DNA from: Rosa chinensis
Lineage: Eukaryota; Streptophyta; Magnoliopsida; Rosales; Rosaceae
Direction of reading: 5' to 3'
Assembly: GCF_002994745.2 (NCBI RefSeq)
Contig: NC_037089.1
Coordinates: 22,615,641-22,679,640, forward strand
Length of the DNA: 64,000 bases
Positions 36,613-49,329 of the stretch are shown here, piece by piece. The notes beneath the pieces are model-generated. The model ran no database searches. It was not told the origin of the DNA and saw nothing but the letters and a program-made list of their open reading frames with translations. How positions within the stretch are numbered: the first letter of the stretch is position 1; every line of letters starts with the position of its first letter. Position numbers and translations under genes: made by a program.

Positions 36613-36958
36613 AAGTGGCGCCGTCTGTGGGAAACACTTTTCCCTAAAAAGTGATGGCGAGAGCTGCCCTTGACGGGATCCCATCTTTGTCACTAAGAAC
36701 TAGAAGTGACGAAATTTCCCCCCACATAAGGGTCGAGGGTGAAATCCGGGTTGAGGGGGCAAAACCCTGGTAACATAGACTGATGTTCTTACTTTTAGTA
36801 ATCATTTGTTTGATTTTCGCTTCCTTTTGTAATCGAAAAGTATTTGTGCCTGTGGCCAGAATAAATAAAATATTATTTGCTTAACTCATGTGATTTCATG
36901 GTAAACCTTACTTGCCGAACAAGCGGGGATAGCTACAACCGAATCTCATTTCATAATA

Positions 36959-37215
36959 AATACATGAGGCCAGTGGCCCAAATTAAGCACAAGGCCGGTG
37001 GCCAGAATGTAAACGCAAGGCTGGTGGCCGAAATAATACACGAGGCCGGTGGCTGAAATATAGGTGCAAGGTCGGTGGCTGAAATAATGAATGAGGTCGG
37101 TGGCCAAAATGTCTATGTGAGGCCGGTGGTCAAGAGGAACCAAGAGGAATGTATGAGGCCGATGGCCGAAATGAATATATAAGGCCGGTGGCCACATATA
37201 ATTATCTGAGGTTGG
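36959..37215. repeat. Minisatellite, GAGGCCGGTGGCC units inside the LARD element
   Basis: About ten copies of a degenerate unit of roughly 25-30 bp are built around GAGGCCGGTGGCC(G/A)AAAT with a variable AT-rich spacer. It lies in the non-coding interior of the retrotransposon. The units vary in both core and spacer, so the array is old or actively mutating. Confidence 0.85.
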
Positions 37216-37599
37216 TGGCCAAGATGAATAAAATGTTGTATATCAGACTCGAAGGAATATGGGGGAAACTATATGTCCCGTGCAGAAACTAACTCTTTAC
37301 CTGAGAGCAATCCATGAATTCATCATATACGGTTTGATTTTGAACTCCTGATACTCTGAATATACTCATGTTTTTAATTGTTATTGAAATTCTCGTAAGA
37401 GCGGACTCTTGATAAAGTTGGCAATGACATATAGGTAAAAAATTGTCTTCATTTCAACGCATACGAGCACACACAACAAAGAAAAACAAGGGGCAATATT
37501 GGGGGGGGGGGGGAAGGTAAAGGAACTATCGATGAAGAGATATCCTCGAGAGGAATAAAGCTCTCGGTAAGCCCTTAATTAAGGAAAATTATCTTCGAC

Positions 37600-38060
37600 G
37601 ATGAAAGGTCAATGAGGAAGTATCCTGAACGAGGAGAGCTCTCGATTAAGGAAAGGCAGCGTCGACAAGGAAGGTCTCTCGACAAGGAAGCTCGCAATGA
37701 AGGAAAAACGTCGTCGACGAGGAGCTCTCGACAAAGGAAAAGCATTTCCGACGAGGAAAGCCCGCCCGAAGAAAAGTATCCTTGATGAGGAAAGCCCGTG
37801 ACAGAGGAAAATATCCTCGACGAGGAGAGCCCACGACGAAGGAAAATATCCTCGACGAGAAATGCCTGCCATCAACGGGGAAAACTCACGACAAAAAGAA
37901 AAAACACCGTCGAGAGAAGAAGCTCTCGACGATAAAAAGGCTCACGGTAAGGAAAAAACACTCTCAGCGGGGAAGAACGCTATTGATGAGAAAAAATCTC
38001 GTTGCACGGAAAAAGGCTCTCGACGAAGAAAAAAACTATCTCTGAGGAGGTGAACTCTAG
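37600..38060. repeat. Second array, TCGACGAGGAAAG units inside the LARD element
   Basis: Two dozen or more short degenerate repeats are based on CTCGACGAGGAAAGCC, with AAAAGTATCC or similar spacers of 10-20 bp. All lie in one orientation. Open Lys/Arg-rich frames across it are a consequence of the repeat and not a gene. Confidence 0.82.
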
Positions 38061-38284
38061 AGGATACGTAGATTCGAAAAGGAAAATGCTCGAGGAGGCG
38101 ACCACACCGAACACTGGAGGTGTCAAATCTTGTCGAGGTTCGAGGTGATAACCGCATCAAGGCTAGTAGGAGCAGGAGATCATACGGCGTCAAAAGTGGG
38201 AACCTCATAGTTAGGCTCAGGTCAAGGCCAAATTTTAGAAATTTCCTCTTAGGACGAGTGTCCAAAGAGAAAATTTGGGGGCAT

Positions 38285-38803
38285 TGTGGGGGTAGTCAAC
38301 GATTTTGGCCTACTATTATGACGGTTAACCTTAGCCATAAGTACGCGGGTAATGACAATTATAAATGCGGCGTTAACTACTGTTGTTAATACCACAATGA
38401 AGGAGGCTATTAAAGGCGGTCATAATGACACGGCATGATGGCGTTAGTAAATAACGCGGAGTGATGATGTTAATAAATAACACGGAGTGATGGTGTTAAT
38501 AAGAACAGGCATTAAGGCAATGTTAAACGCAACTTGTAGTGTAAGCACTCACTCACCAATAAATAGGGGGCACCATGACCAAGTACAATATCTGATTCTG
38601 ACTCTTCTTACTACACTACTAAGAAACGTACTGACTTAGACATCGGAGGGTTTTCTGCAGGTACCCCCTCTCCTCGTCTAGCCGAAGGTAAAACTTCGAG
38701 TCAACGCTCAAAGAAAGCTACTCAATCATTCCCGGTCAGCTCCCGCTCCAGTCTGCATTAATTGGTGAGTCAAAATCCTTTACGGAATTTTTCATCACCA
38801 ACA
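38285..38803 (+). repeat. 3' LTR of the LARD element
   Basis: The right LTR begins TGTGGGGGTAGTC directly after the purine tract and ends near ATCACCAACA. A TATA-like AATAAATAGGGGG lies at about 38560. It aligns to the 5' LTR with many substitutions and small gaps. Confidence 0.8.
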
Positions 38804-38808
38804 AACAA

Positions 38809-41800
38809 CAAAAGCCAAGCTCTGTTCTTTTTCCCCTTTCACTCCAACTCTCCCCTTTAGCTTAGAAACGTTTGAGTCTACTCACTTAGCTTTGATCCAA
38901 ACTGATAACAAATCACACTCTTATTCCCGCGATTTGGTTCACTTCATGTTACAAGGTATGAAGCCATAGTTTGATCAATGTTCTTTTGAACTTTCCCAAC
39001 TTTCTCACCTCCAAGTCTTTTCTCATTTTGCATTTCTTGCAAACCTCTTCTGAATCACTTATTGCACCATGACAGAACAATTGGAGGTTGAGCATTCAAA
39101 CAGTTGAGTTTCTCTTTACCTTGCATGTCTATCAGATAAGTTCTTTTGGTGAGAACCTCTACTTTTAGTTAACTTTCTGTTCTTCAATCCGTTCAAGTTT
39201 GTTGTGGATTACACTTTTGACTAACCTTATCTTTGGTAAGTCTATTAGGATTAGTAGAATTGAAGTAGATCAAGGTTCAGATAATGCACACCATGTGTTT
39301 GATAGTATGCCTCAAATACAACAACCAAGCTGAACCAGTAGGATATTCTATGATTTTTGAAAAACCTATACTTCCTTGTATTACTCTCAGTTTTTAACAC
39401 CTTGAATAAGACTCTTCAATAAACATTTTACACCTGGTTTCGTGAAAAACGAAGTTAAAATGAGATACTTATGCTATTTTGAAGTTATTGCACTGTTTCA
39501 GGATTTCTGCATAATTCAGCATTTCTGTCATTTCAGATTCTTGTTGACCATTCGTTTGAACTGTAAATAACATCAAACTTTGCGAGATAGTAGCTTTATA
39601 TGTCTACTTTAAAACTGGAGAGTTGTGATTAAAATCATTGAAATGATGATTGTTGGTGAATTTTTCCTTCTTGTCACCATTTTTCTGAAATCTTTTCAAA
39701 CTTGCAGCTTTTTGGTACAAGACAATTGATTTGAGAAACTTTTACTCTTTTGTCAATCCCCAATCTTCAATTAGACATGCAAAGAATTCCTTGAGTCTTA
39801 AATTTTCAGTTCGAAAGGTTTTATCCATGTTCAAAAGTACAAAGCTTTGTTTTCTGTGTATTATGATCAGTGTCTTCTTTTTAAAATAAGCCCATATATG
39901 GTGAAGCTCTAGCCACTGCTTAGACTATAAAAGTGTGACTATGTCTTACGGGAGAAAGAATATTGAGACTGATGGTGGTTTACATGTTCATAATAGAATC
40001 AAGGACTCAAGTGAGTTGAAGAGTGGTTCTGTGGTACTTGCTGGGAGTTATATACATCAATGATTCTAGGTTGGGGGTCTTCACTAGTTAGAGCTTTTCT
40101 TGAAAAGATTTCTATGTTTTTGTGCATACACATTGCATTGTTGTTAAGTGGTGACTTGAGAGTGAAGGAACCAAAACGACTTCCTTGGGTTTTGATCCCC
40201 TAAAACTCCGTAGGGGCTGTATGGGTTGGAGGATGTCTAACATCCTTTCAAGTGTGGCATCACTTCTAGGTGGTATGGTGTAAACGGCCACTCTCGCTAC
40301 TTCTTGCTGGTTGTTTGTGCATTTACTTTAGCAAGCAAGTAGTTGGCACTAAGACCGGTCATCGGTTTGTACAAAAAAGGGTACCCCTTCATACATACTT
40401 TTCATTGGAAACTCGCATACAAAACTTTATTTTTCTGCCACTGCATGTTTAGAGTTTTATTGGTACCAACTTTGTTGAAACGATAAAATTCACACACCCA
40501 TTTACAACTAGGGCCATCCACCGTAGGAAAATATGAGTGCTTTATTTAAAATTAAAAGCCTCTAATTAAAAAAATAAAAGAAAAAGAAAGAATGGACAAG
40601 ATTGATAGCAACTGAAACTCTAAGCAAAAGAAGACGCTTAGGGTCATCAAGCTAGCCTATTTTGGGTTTTATAAAAACGTGTTAGACTCCTAGCTTTGTT
40701 AAGAGTCTAGATAACAATGCAATTGCAAAGAGAAGAGTTGCATCCTTCACGGGTTCTTGGAATATAAGTTCCCAAACTATTTCAATTTAAGTGGAACTCC
40801 AAAACCCTCCAGGTGATTAGAAGTCAAACTCATCACCAGTTCACTATATAAGTGCTACATGAAAAGAAAGCAGAGGACGAAGGTGAGGAGCATAGTAGTG
40901 TGAGGATGATTGTGAAGAAGCAGAGGATAGCAGCCGAGGAGAGGGAGAAAGCAAGAGAGAAGAGGGTGAGACTTTCACCACCGATGTGCACCTTTTCCTT
41001 TGTTGTTCTCAAATGCTGCAGGCCTCCAGTGATATCGTAGGGTATAAATATCATATATGCTCCGACATAGCATGAATCAGGGTGTTGATATTGTCGTCGA
41101 GCTCTAGCATGACGTGCTATAGGGTTCCGTATCATCCTCGAGCTCTGACACAGCATGCCTTAGGGTGTCGTATCGTGGTCGAGCTCCGTCTCCCAAAGCT
41201 ATCATAGCTACGATGCTTCACCGAACTCGCTCTCAACAGCAACAAAGCAAATACAAAGCTGCTGGGGTACGATGGTGCTGAACGACAACAAAGGAAACCA
41301 AAGGCCATAACCATCCCTGCTCTCTGTCAACCGTCATAGACAAACAACCTGCCCCAAATTCCATATTTTCTTTTCAAATAACACAAAAAAAATTAACGGA
41401 GGATTCACCTTCGGAATCAATAACACGAAAGAAAATAACACTTGGTTTGAAGAATATGCAATATGGCACAAAGAATGAATGTGATGGTGGCGTTGCAGGC
41501 CATGTGGGGAAGTTTAATTAAGCCATGCACAAAACAAAAGGCTTAATTAACAATTGCACGAAACAACAAAGTTAAAAGCTTGATGAGGTGCCGCCATTGA
41601 AAAGCAAAAAAAAAAAAAAAAAAGGCTTGGCGGTGGGGTGCTCCCTAATCAAAATTGAAAGTTCAATTAAGGTTAGAAGACAAAATGGCAAGGTGGAGTG
41701 CAGTAATACCAAAAGCTTTGAAATAATTATCAAAAGCTTTGAATTCATGCAAGAATCTTTTGGCGGTGGCTCTAGGATTGAACATGAAGGTTTCAATTAA

Positions 41801-42769
41801 ATGAAATCAATGTGAACAAGACAATTGCAGAAATTGACAAAAGCACAAGCAAAAAAGAGAAGAAAGTGAATGTTCTGATAACAAAACTTACTCTCAATGT
41901 CAGCAATAATCTATGTGTCCTCCTTATGACACCTGCAAATAAGCAGTAAGGAAGTTAATTTTCTCCTTCAAATTGAGGCCTGCACAAAGCTAAATCTATT
42001 CTCCATGATGAAGGAGCACCATTGAAGCCATGAAAGAGGAGGCCAAGAAGGTGAAGCTTGGTGATCTAATTGCGCCTGCAAGCAAAGAAAACAAAACAAA
42101 CAAAAGTTTAATTAAATCATGGTCCTAGAATCAATGAAAGAAAGAAGCAAAAGTCAAAAAGACAAAGCTTACGAAGACTACCTTTGCCAAAATCTAGTGA
42201 GAAACTGCGATCCCCACACCATGATTCCATCGCATGTTTTGGATGACGGTGCTCCAAATTACTGCTGTGAGATGGCACCGCTTCGACCTCACAAATGTGT
42301 TGCTGGCCTGAGGAAACACAAATGACAAATTAAGAGGTCTCTCACCAAGAATAAAGACATAACCCCATCTCCCATTTGCTTCGTGGAAGCTTCTGTGTAC
42401 CCATCTCCAAGACCAACTCTAATTCAATTTCAGTCTTCAAGTCCACCTTCATTCCGTTTTGGTTTTGGGTTTTTTTCCGAGACAGAAAAGAAGAATAAAG
42501 AAGTGGAATGGAGAAAATAGTAACTGGGCCTCCGTATCACTTTGAGCCTCTGAAAAGGCCTTAATGGATATAGACCAAGGAAATGACTCACAAGCAAAGC
42601 CCATCTTATTTTTGGGCCCATTTGAAGAGTTTGGTGAGGCTCGACACAACAGGTGTCCAAATAAATGATACCTGAACATCAATTTCGTAAAAAAATACTT
42701 CGAAACCCAAAATGAAATTTCTTTTGGTACAAAACCAAGAAAGCACGAAAGCAATAAATTTTATGAACT
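38809..42769. other. Unassigned DNA, no gene recognised
   Basis: Nearly 4 kb with no transposon ends that I can match and no conserved protein. Open frames at 40270-40452, 40833-41156, 41572-41800 and 42119-42325 have no known domain. A poly-A run lies at about 41609-41625. The texture at 39890-40490 is like that of an LTR leader, but a partner LTR was not found. Confidence 0.3.
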
Positions 42770-42775
42770 ACAATG

Positions 42776-43245
42776 GTTTGATCCCTTTATAGGGTATGTA
42801 GGCAATCTAGCGACCCACTAGATACAACCACAAATTCAAATCAAATCCTTGACTCCACCAGTCAAATTCAGCCAATCCGAAACCCTGACTTCATTAGTCA
42901 AATTCACCTAAGCACCAATTAAATCAAATCATTCCCGAATTACCTAAAAGCAAATTCAAGGGTTCCAAACCCTGACAAATAACCCAAGTCTAAAAATAAA
43001 TGAGTCATCTACCCATTTAATTCTCAAATGACTAGAACAACATGTGGGTTGATCCCGCAAGGGTATGTAGGAAATCTGGAATCAGATAATCTAGATGCAA
43101 CCACATCCTAAACACTATTCCTATTCCAAAAATCCAAGCCCTCCAATGGGTCATTCACTCATTGAAACTCTTGAACTACGAGTGACTTGATCCCCTCCAG
43201 GGTACGTAGGCAATCCATTCCAAAATTTCTGGTGCAGCCGTAAAA
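42776..43245 (+). repeat. Thrice-repeated GATCCC...GGGTAYGTAGGCAATC motif, retrotransposon-like
   Basis: Three diverged copies of a 55-60-bp module (starting near 42776, 43047 and 43183) share TTGATCCC, AGGGTA(T/C)GTAGG(C/A)AATC and then GCAACCACA-like endings. This module is common in plant LTR retrotransposon LTRs. The spacing is irregular (271 and 136 bp). I cannot find matching LTR ends, so this is probably a fragment. Confidence 0.6.
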
Positions 43246-43259
43246 ACAAACAAACACAC

Positions 43260-45779
43260 ATTGGTTTCTTTATAATTGGAATCAAAGGGTGTTCTCTTGT
43301 AATAAGGGATTATAATTAAGAGATACATTCTGTCTTGAATGGCTCGAACTCGAAATAATTAAAACTCCATTCTGTTAATGAATACGAGTGAAATTACCTT
43401 GGGTGACATTTTTACTTTGTGCAATTTTTAGCTCAAAAAACTTTCAATTAGTTTTCAAACCTGGCTAGCGTTACTTCCTACTGAGCATATGAACGTAAGC
43501 GATGCTCACCCCTACTCATTTCAGGTATTGTGCACGAGGTTGAAAGGGAGCAGAACTGAAGTGGTGGCTTTTGGAATTTTGCTGCTTGTCAACTCCTACC
43601 TTTTGAGGTCTTTTATCCTATTTTGTAATCCTGATGTTATTTAGTGTATTGAGCCTTTATTTTGCTGGAACTATTATTGTGGAAAGTTGAACTCAGCTTG
43701 TTGTAAATCTGTTGAAAGGCTCACTTTTGCCTTATGTAAACATCTAGGCTAGTCATCTATTGAATCACTCTCAGTGATCTATTTTGAGCCATGTATATAT
43801 TAAAAGCCATGTTTCTCAGCTTTAGTATGTGAACCAGATTTGCATCCTTCTGTCTCCTATTTTCAAGTTTCTATCTACTCTTGCTGAGCTTGTTACTTCA
43901 GTTGGATAAATCTTATTTGCTGCTTGTCATTGCTTGAGATTTGCCCACAACTTGTAGTGTGAAGCCTCAGATTTCAGACCTCCTTGAAGTCTATTTAGTT
44001 TGACTATCTTGAGTTTATTTATACCAGATCTCACTTGAGTTTATGTAGTAATTTTTTTTTTATCACCAAAGGTTGAGATACGTTTATTCCCAATCTCAAG
44101 TTTGCAGCTTTCCAAAAACTTAGTTTCGTTATCTTTAGCCTGGCGCATCTTAAGAAGTTTGAGTATTACTTTATCAATACTTAAGCTTCGTAAGATTTGC
44201 GGCGCTGTGACGTCAACCATTTTGGGGCGTTACATAATCCATCATATTATCTTTTGGCTAATAGGCATCTCTTGCACACTTTCTCTTCCATGCTTGTCAC
44301 CTTAACTTTGGTGACCCTAAACCACTCCAACACTCTTCATCTTCATGTTTCTCATGCATAATAAAGAGAGCTTGTTGCTCCTCTCTTCTCCTAAGTCATC
44401 ATCTTCTACTCTACACTCTTATAGCTCATCATTACTTCATTCTTTTTACTCCATCTCTTCTATACCCTTTTTCTTTATTTTTAGGATCTATTATCACTCT
44501 CATACTCCATCTCCATGCTTCTTACAATGCTTGAGCTGCTATCTTGGCTTCTCATCATCATTTCCACACCTCTATCTTCATCTATTTAAGCATCTCTTCT
44601 CATAAGGAAGATGCATCACTCATACCACCCCATTACATGTTTTTTTTCTCTCAATGTCCTCCACAAAACCTCCATCTCCACCTCCTAAAATCCAAACCTC
44701 CATTACCACATCATTACTCCATCACTACCACTCAAAGTTGGCCGAATGAGCATCATATCTTCATCACCATTCCATTCATCATCACCATATATCAAGAAAC
44801 TTATCATCCATCCATTCCACCATCAAGGATGATTCAAGGAGCATTAAAGGAGGAAAACGAAGGAGAAGCTAGCTACCCATTGATTTGTCAAGCTTCAACT
44901 AGTTCATTCTTTCCTCAACTCTTTAATTTACCTTGATGAACTTTATAGATTTGCTGCTAATTTGTATGATTATGAGTGAGTAATTACTTTGTTGGGGCTC
45001 GGGTTGAAAGGCCTAGCCAAACTTATATGAATTGATGTTTTAATTTACATTTGATGTTATTTGTTATTTTCATCTTCATATGCTAATTCAAGAAGTGAAT
45101 GCATTCATTCAAACTTAACTACTTTGAATGTGTTGTGTTTGTCATCTCATGAAAATATATTTAGGGAGTAGTTAACCTTAAGTATTGATAGCATGGTTGC
45201 ATCCGCTATGTGCATGATTATCTAAACTGAAAGCTTTATGCATCTAGGAACAATGAATTGAGATTTAACCGGTAATAGGATTTGTTCTTAGATATTTAAT
45301 TCTAAACTTATCCTTTTAGAATAGATAACATTAAAGGAGTTTAAGCCTTTGTAGTCTTATCCAGATGCAAACAGGGTAATTGGAAAATTAGAATAACATC
45401 ACTTTTATTTGAACTTCAATACTTGCAAGGGAGGTTAGTGGTAGACAATCTAACCCCTAACTTCATCCATCATATTACTAGTTTAGTTTAGAGTAGTTTA
45501 GTTTACATTTGAGCATTTAATTTAATTTGTTTCACCACTTTATCCAACAAACAATTTCACTACTACCACAATACACATACTCACCATGAGCCTAGATTTC
45601 TTTGTGAATTTAGGTTTGTAATTGTACATTTGCATTTTTTAGCTCTCCTTAGTTTAACATCCTAGCTAGCGAAATGAATCCAATTCTCCTGGGTTCGACA
45701 ATCTTTCTTAAAAATCTCTATACTATTACTTATATCCCTTATATTTGAGGGTGACTATTTGGGTAACAAGCTCCAACCT
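43260..45779. other. Unassigned DNA with retrotransposon-like texture
   Basis: Non-coding DNA with Ser/Leu/His-rich frames at 44345-44936 that follow CT/CA-rich composition. The stretch at 45690-45770 (CTGGGTTCGACAATC, ATCCCTTATATTTGAGGGTG) resembles the area around a plant LTR-retrotransposon leader. No gag or pol domain or complete LTR pair could be found. Confidence 0.35.
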
Positions 45780-46262
45780 CTATCTCTCCAAGCAATAATG
45801 TTGCACGCACACTGTGACCTTTGTCGTCATGACCACCGCGAGCACACCCACCGTCGCCACGACTTAAGAAGCACTACCACGACGCCACTACCCAGAAGAC
45901 AATGAATGAACTAGTGCAACATTTTCAAACTCCACAAGATTTGGATCCCCTACGCTTCAAGCCGCCGTCTGATCCCTCGATGTCTCCAACACCAACGCCA
46001 TCACTTGAAACGATGCCCACAACCCCTTGCCACAGAGATGCTTCAAACCAGACGCCGAGGCCGATCACCTACTTTTAACCCTCCAAGCAAGACAATCCCA
46101 AGAAACAAGGGAAATAGGATAATCAAATCCCGTTTGGCAGCATCCCAATGTCTAGCAGGCAAGCGCCAATGCTAACGATAGTGGCCGCGGAAGAGAGAAA
46201 ATATCACGGATTTCTGGTTTTCTCCCTAGTGCCCCTCTTTGCATAGCTAGGATTAGAGAGCT
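45780..46262 (-). mobile_element. Retroposon fragment (LINE-like 5' region), tentative
   Basis: Read on the minus strand, a GC-rich leader starts near 46262 (CTCTAATCCTAGCTATGCAA) and runs into a GC-rich, non-coding block. It resembles the leaders of the other GC-rich retroposons in this window. No poly(A) tail or target duplication is visible, so the borders and the call are weak. Confidence 0.35.
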
Positions 46263-46486
46263 GAGAACTCTTAATTTTATTTATTTATTTATTTGCACAT
46301 TTAAATCTATACCCAATAGTTATATTGACCAAGGTTCTGTTGTATATTGTGTTACATTAGTTCTCATTACTTTATATTGGTAACAAACTACCAATTCGTT
46401 TGAAAATATGAAGGTTTGGAAGTTGCTCTAAATTTCTCTGTGTTACTTTAAACTAGCGCAATCTATTACCTTAATTTTGGATGTTG

Positions 46487-47530
46487 TTTTTTTTTTTTTG
46501 AAAGAAATGGCTGGTGCAGCGGCCCTCACGCCTTAACCATTAATGAAACCGAGGACATAGTGCCTTAACCCCAAATTACAATAAGCCTCAAGAGACCCAC
46601 CTGAGATAATAACAGGCATCTCATCTATGAATATGCATTCTAACATGCACCCTTTAGCGAAGAGTGCTCTACGGACTACTCCATTCGCTTTACAATTGTG
46701 GTGACAAACCGGAAAGATAATGCTCACTCGGAGCCATGAGTAACCAATACTATTAGCTTTCCTTGTATGCTGCCAACAGAAATATAACCCGGTGACACTT
46801 AGTTTCATTCTGCCACTAGGAGGCTGCGACCATTTGACAAAGCAAGGAACTCACCTCCTACCTAGAGCAGACATGGCACGCAAGGTGAGTAGGCCGGGAC
46901 GAAGCCCACATTTCCAACCCAAAACATGGTCAGGACTTATTAAAAGCAAAAAATAAATTGCAACTAAAGAACCAAACAAACTGAAAATTAAAAGCAATAC
47001 AGCCCTAATTAGGCCCAAGACCCGACCAAAGATGTGGAAACGCCCCACCAAGCCCGGAAGAGTTCCAGCCTCATTCCCACCGTCGCACACCCACCACCAT
47101 CAATCGATCGAGCCTTCACCGCCGCGACATCATTGTCGTGGATACGCTGCCACTCGCCGGACCAGAGATGACAATGCCCATTGGGCAGATCCCAGATCTG
47201 CAATGGGTTTGGCACCACCGATCAATTCAGATCGGATCGATCTCCTCCTGGCAGAAAGATCACCGATCCCAGCTTCAATCCGCCGCGCGGCCCCCAAATC
47301 CGTCGAGCCTTAGCTCTCGGTAGCGGTGAATGCCACCTGCACCACCCTCTTAACCCCGACAGCCACCATCGAACCTGGCCACTCTTCCAGCCATCTCAAT
47401 CTCCTTTCCCCATCCTTGAACCGGATTTCAGACCCAAATCCTCCACCAACCAATCAAGCAGCCAAAACGGCTCTAGAACACAAGGTCCCATCCAACGACG
47501 ATGTTGCTAGGACGTGCCGCCGGACGGAGA
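46487..47530 (-). mobile_element. Poly(A)-ended GC-rich retroposon
   Basis: A T run at 46487-46500 marks the poly(A) tail of a minus-strand insertion. The 3' half is moderately AT-rich and the 5' half (46850-47530) is GC-rich and CCACC/GATC-rich, with several overlapping open frames on both strands but no conserved domain. The structure parallels the retroposons at 20406 and 56090. No target duplication was found, so the right border is approximate. Confidence 0.55.
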
Positions 47531-48507
47531 AGCAAAAAAAATCTTTTTCTACATTACACAACAAACCAATGAATTTGTAATCGAAAATAAGAAAAGTCTA
47601 ATCATATAACAACAATTTATTTATTTATTTTTTTAAAAAGGAATGAAATTACAAACAAATAACCTCTAATACGACTAACTGTCAAATTATCTATGAGAAG
47701 CCTAAAGGAGAAGGGCTTGACAAAAAGTCTAGTTACAACAGCCATATATGTGACAACTAATTATCAGTCTCAAATCCATGTCTAAATTGTTTTTTCTTCT
47801 GACACTCTTGCAAAGTTTCTTGCCGATGGAAAGCATCTTCAACATGCAGCAATGCTGGGGCTAACATAACCATCTTTCAGATCTAACATAGTCGATGCCT
47901 TTTCTTTTTATCAGATTCTCTCTCAGCGTCAAGGGGGAAGGGGAAGAGGAAGGTGAAAAAGATGAAAGAGCCAAAATTTAACAAGATATTGAGATGAACA
48001 GAAATTAAGTACACCCTTGTGTCCCCTGTTGAAGAGAATAACTTTGAAACGATGCCAGTCTGGGTCCTTCAAGTATACCTCCCGTGAGGAGCATAGCTTT
48101 GTGGCCTTCTCTTCTATGGCCTCCCTGTGACTCCATCTAGAGACTATTCCAACAAGACATAGAATTATACAAATTGTTATTGGTAATGTAAATTGTGTGA
48201 TTAAATAATTTATATTAATACCTCTGTTTGGTAAATCATGGATCCGATATTTTCAAATTGTAAGTATTTTAGGTCGAACACCATCTTTGGATCATCTTCG
48301 TCTTCTCTTTCAGACGCCTCTGAAATTTTCACCATTTTCTCTACAAAAACCATCTAAAAAATCATGCCTAGTTTTCGAGTGTGCACCTACTAGTTAGGAT
48401 GGGAATAGTTTTGTACTTTTATAGTCGAAGTGGACGCCTGGACGGTTCTAGAAAGGCAGTTTGGGGAAAAAAAATGGGCGTGATGTGGTTTTAACAAATT
48501 GATCCGA
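47531..48507. other. Intergenic DNA, no gene recognised
   Basis: AT-rich sequence without matching termini. A short palindromic TTTATTTATTTATTT run lies near 47617. Nothing coding is recognised. Confidence 0.3.
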
Positions 48508-48515
48508 GTGACCCT

Positions 48516-49153
48516 CAGAGCCGGCTTAGAAGGTGTGCAAACTGTGTGATGGAACAGTGCCCCCAAATTTTGGGGCCCTATATATACTTCTTTGTACATC
48601 TATATTATTCATGAAAGGGCCCTCACTACTGAAAAGCTTTGTAGTTTAGTTGGCAATCCACTCTCCTTCCAACTTAGTAGTGCAAGTTTGATTCTCAGTG
48701 AGACTGATTTGCTTTTGGGCCCTTTTTCCTACCCCCATTTTCTTGTTCTTTTGGCCCCTTTTCCTCATGCAAATCACCGGCATTTTTATTTCTTTCTTTT
48801 TTTGGGCCCCCTTTTCTTCCTCCATTTTCTTGTTTTGGTAGATATTACATTTATCCTTGATCCTTCGTTAATAATTCATAATTGAATTGTAATTTTGTTT
48901 GTAAATGGATTTTTATTAACAAGCTTTATTCCTCTTTCTCTCTAATTTTTTTTTTGTTTTTAAAGAAGTGGAATAATAATATAAGATAAGAGGGCCAAAA
49001 AAAAGAAGCCTAAAGTAATTAGTTATGTATTTATATTTGTTTGTATTATTGTATATAACAAAAATTTTCAATGATATATTCATGTATAATCGCATAGAGA
49101 ATGCCATATTTTCTATCTTGCACAGGGCCTCCAAAACTTTTGAGACGGCTCTA
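48516..49153. mobile_element. hAT-type non-autonomous element with tRNA-like boxes
   Basis: A 638-bp element has ends CAGAGCCGGCT and the inverse of TAGAGCCGTCT and a perfect 8-bp duplication, GTGACCCT, at 48508-48515 and 49154-49161. It codes for nothing recognisable. Inside, at 48642-48653, TAGTTTAGTTGG fits the polymerase III A-box consensus, and at 48685-48695 AGTTTGATTCT is close to the B box. It may hold an old SINE head. Confidence 0.88.
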
Positions 49154-49329
49154 GTGACCCTAGAACATTTTTTCCTAGATACAATGCACAGTTCTATATA
49201 GCCGATTTTGGAAATGTAATAGGCGACAATCAATGTATTAATTTTTGAAAAACAATGATGCGTGAATGTGTATGAGATCTTACCTGCTATACGTGATATA
49301 ATATTTTGTGAACGAAAAAGAGGTTCTAA

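Larger units (their letters stand above)
36098..38803 (+). mobile_element. Non-coding LTR retrotransposon (LARD-type), about 2.7 kb
   Basis: Two LTRs of about 515 bp (36098-36612 and 38285-38803) share long blocks such as ACTAAGAAACGTACTGACTT and CTCCAGTCTGCATTAATTGG. A primer-binding site, TGGCGCCGTCTGTGGGA, starts at 36616 just after the 5' LTR, and a polypurine tract (AATTTGGGGGCA) ends just before the 3' LTR. A candidate 5-bp duplication, AACAA, lies at 36093-36097 and 38804-38808. The interior of about 1.7 kb has no gag or pol frame, only two tandem arrays. The LTRs differ clearly, so the insertion is not recent. The primer-binding sequence resembles that of many plant Ty3 elements. Confidence 0.88.

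Noticed and set aside
37782..38045. Lys/Arg-rich 87-codon frame
   Set aside because: It is a by-product of the CTCGACGAGGAAAG array.
36959..38060. Regular short repeats that could suggest a CRISPR-like array
   Set aside because: The units are degenerate, spacers are not unique, and the arrays lie inside an LTR retrotransposon of a plant genome.
44345..44936. Two Ser/His/Leu-rich frames of 86 and 130 codons
   Set aside because: Composition follows a CT/CA-rich tract, and no domain or conserved motif can be seen.
47032..47580. Several overlapping Pro/Ser/Thr-rich frames
   Set aside because: They overlap each other on three frames within a GC-rich retroposon and show no conserved domain.
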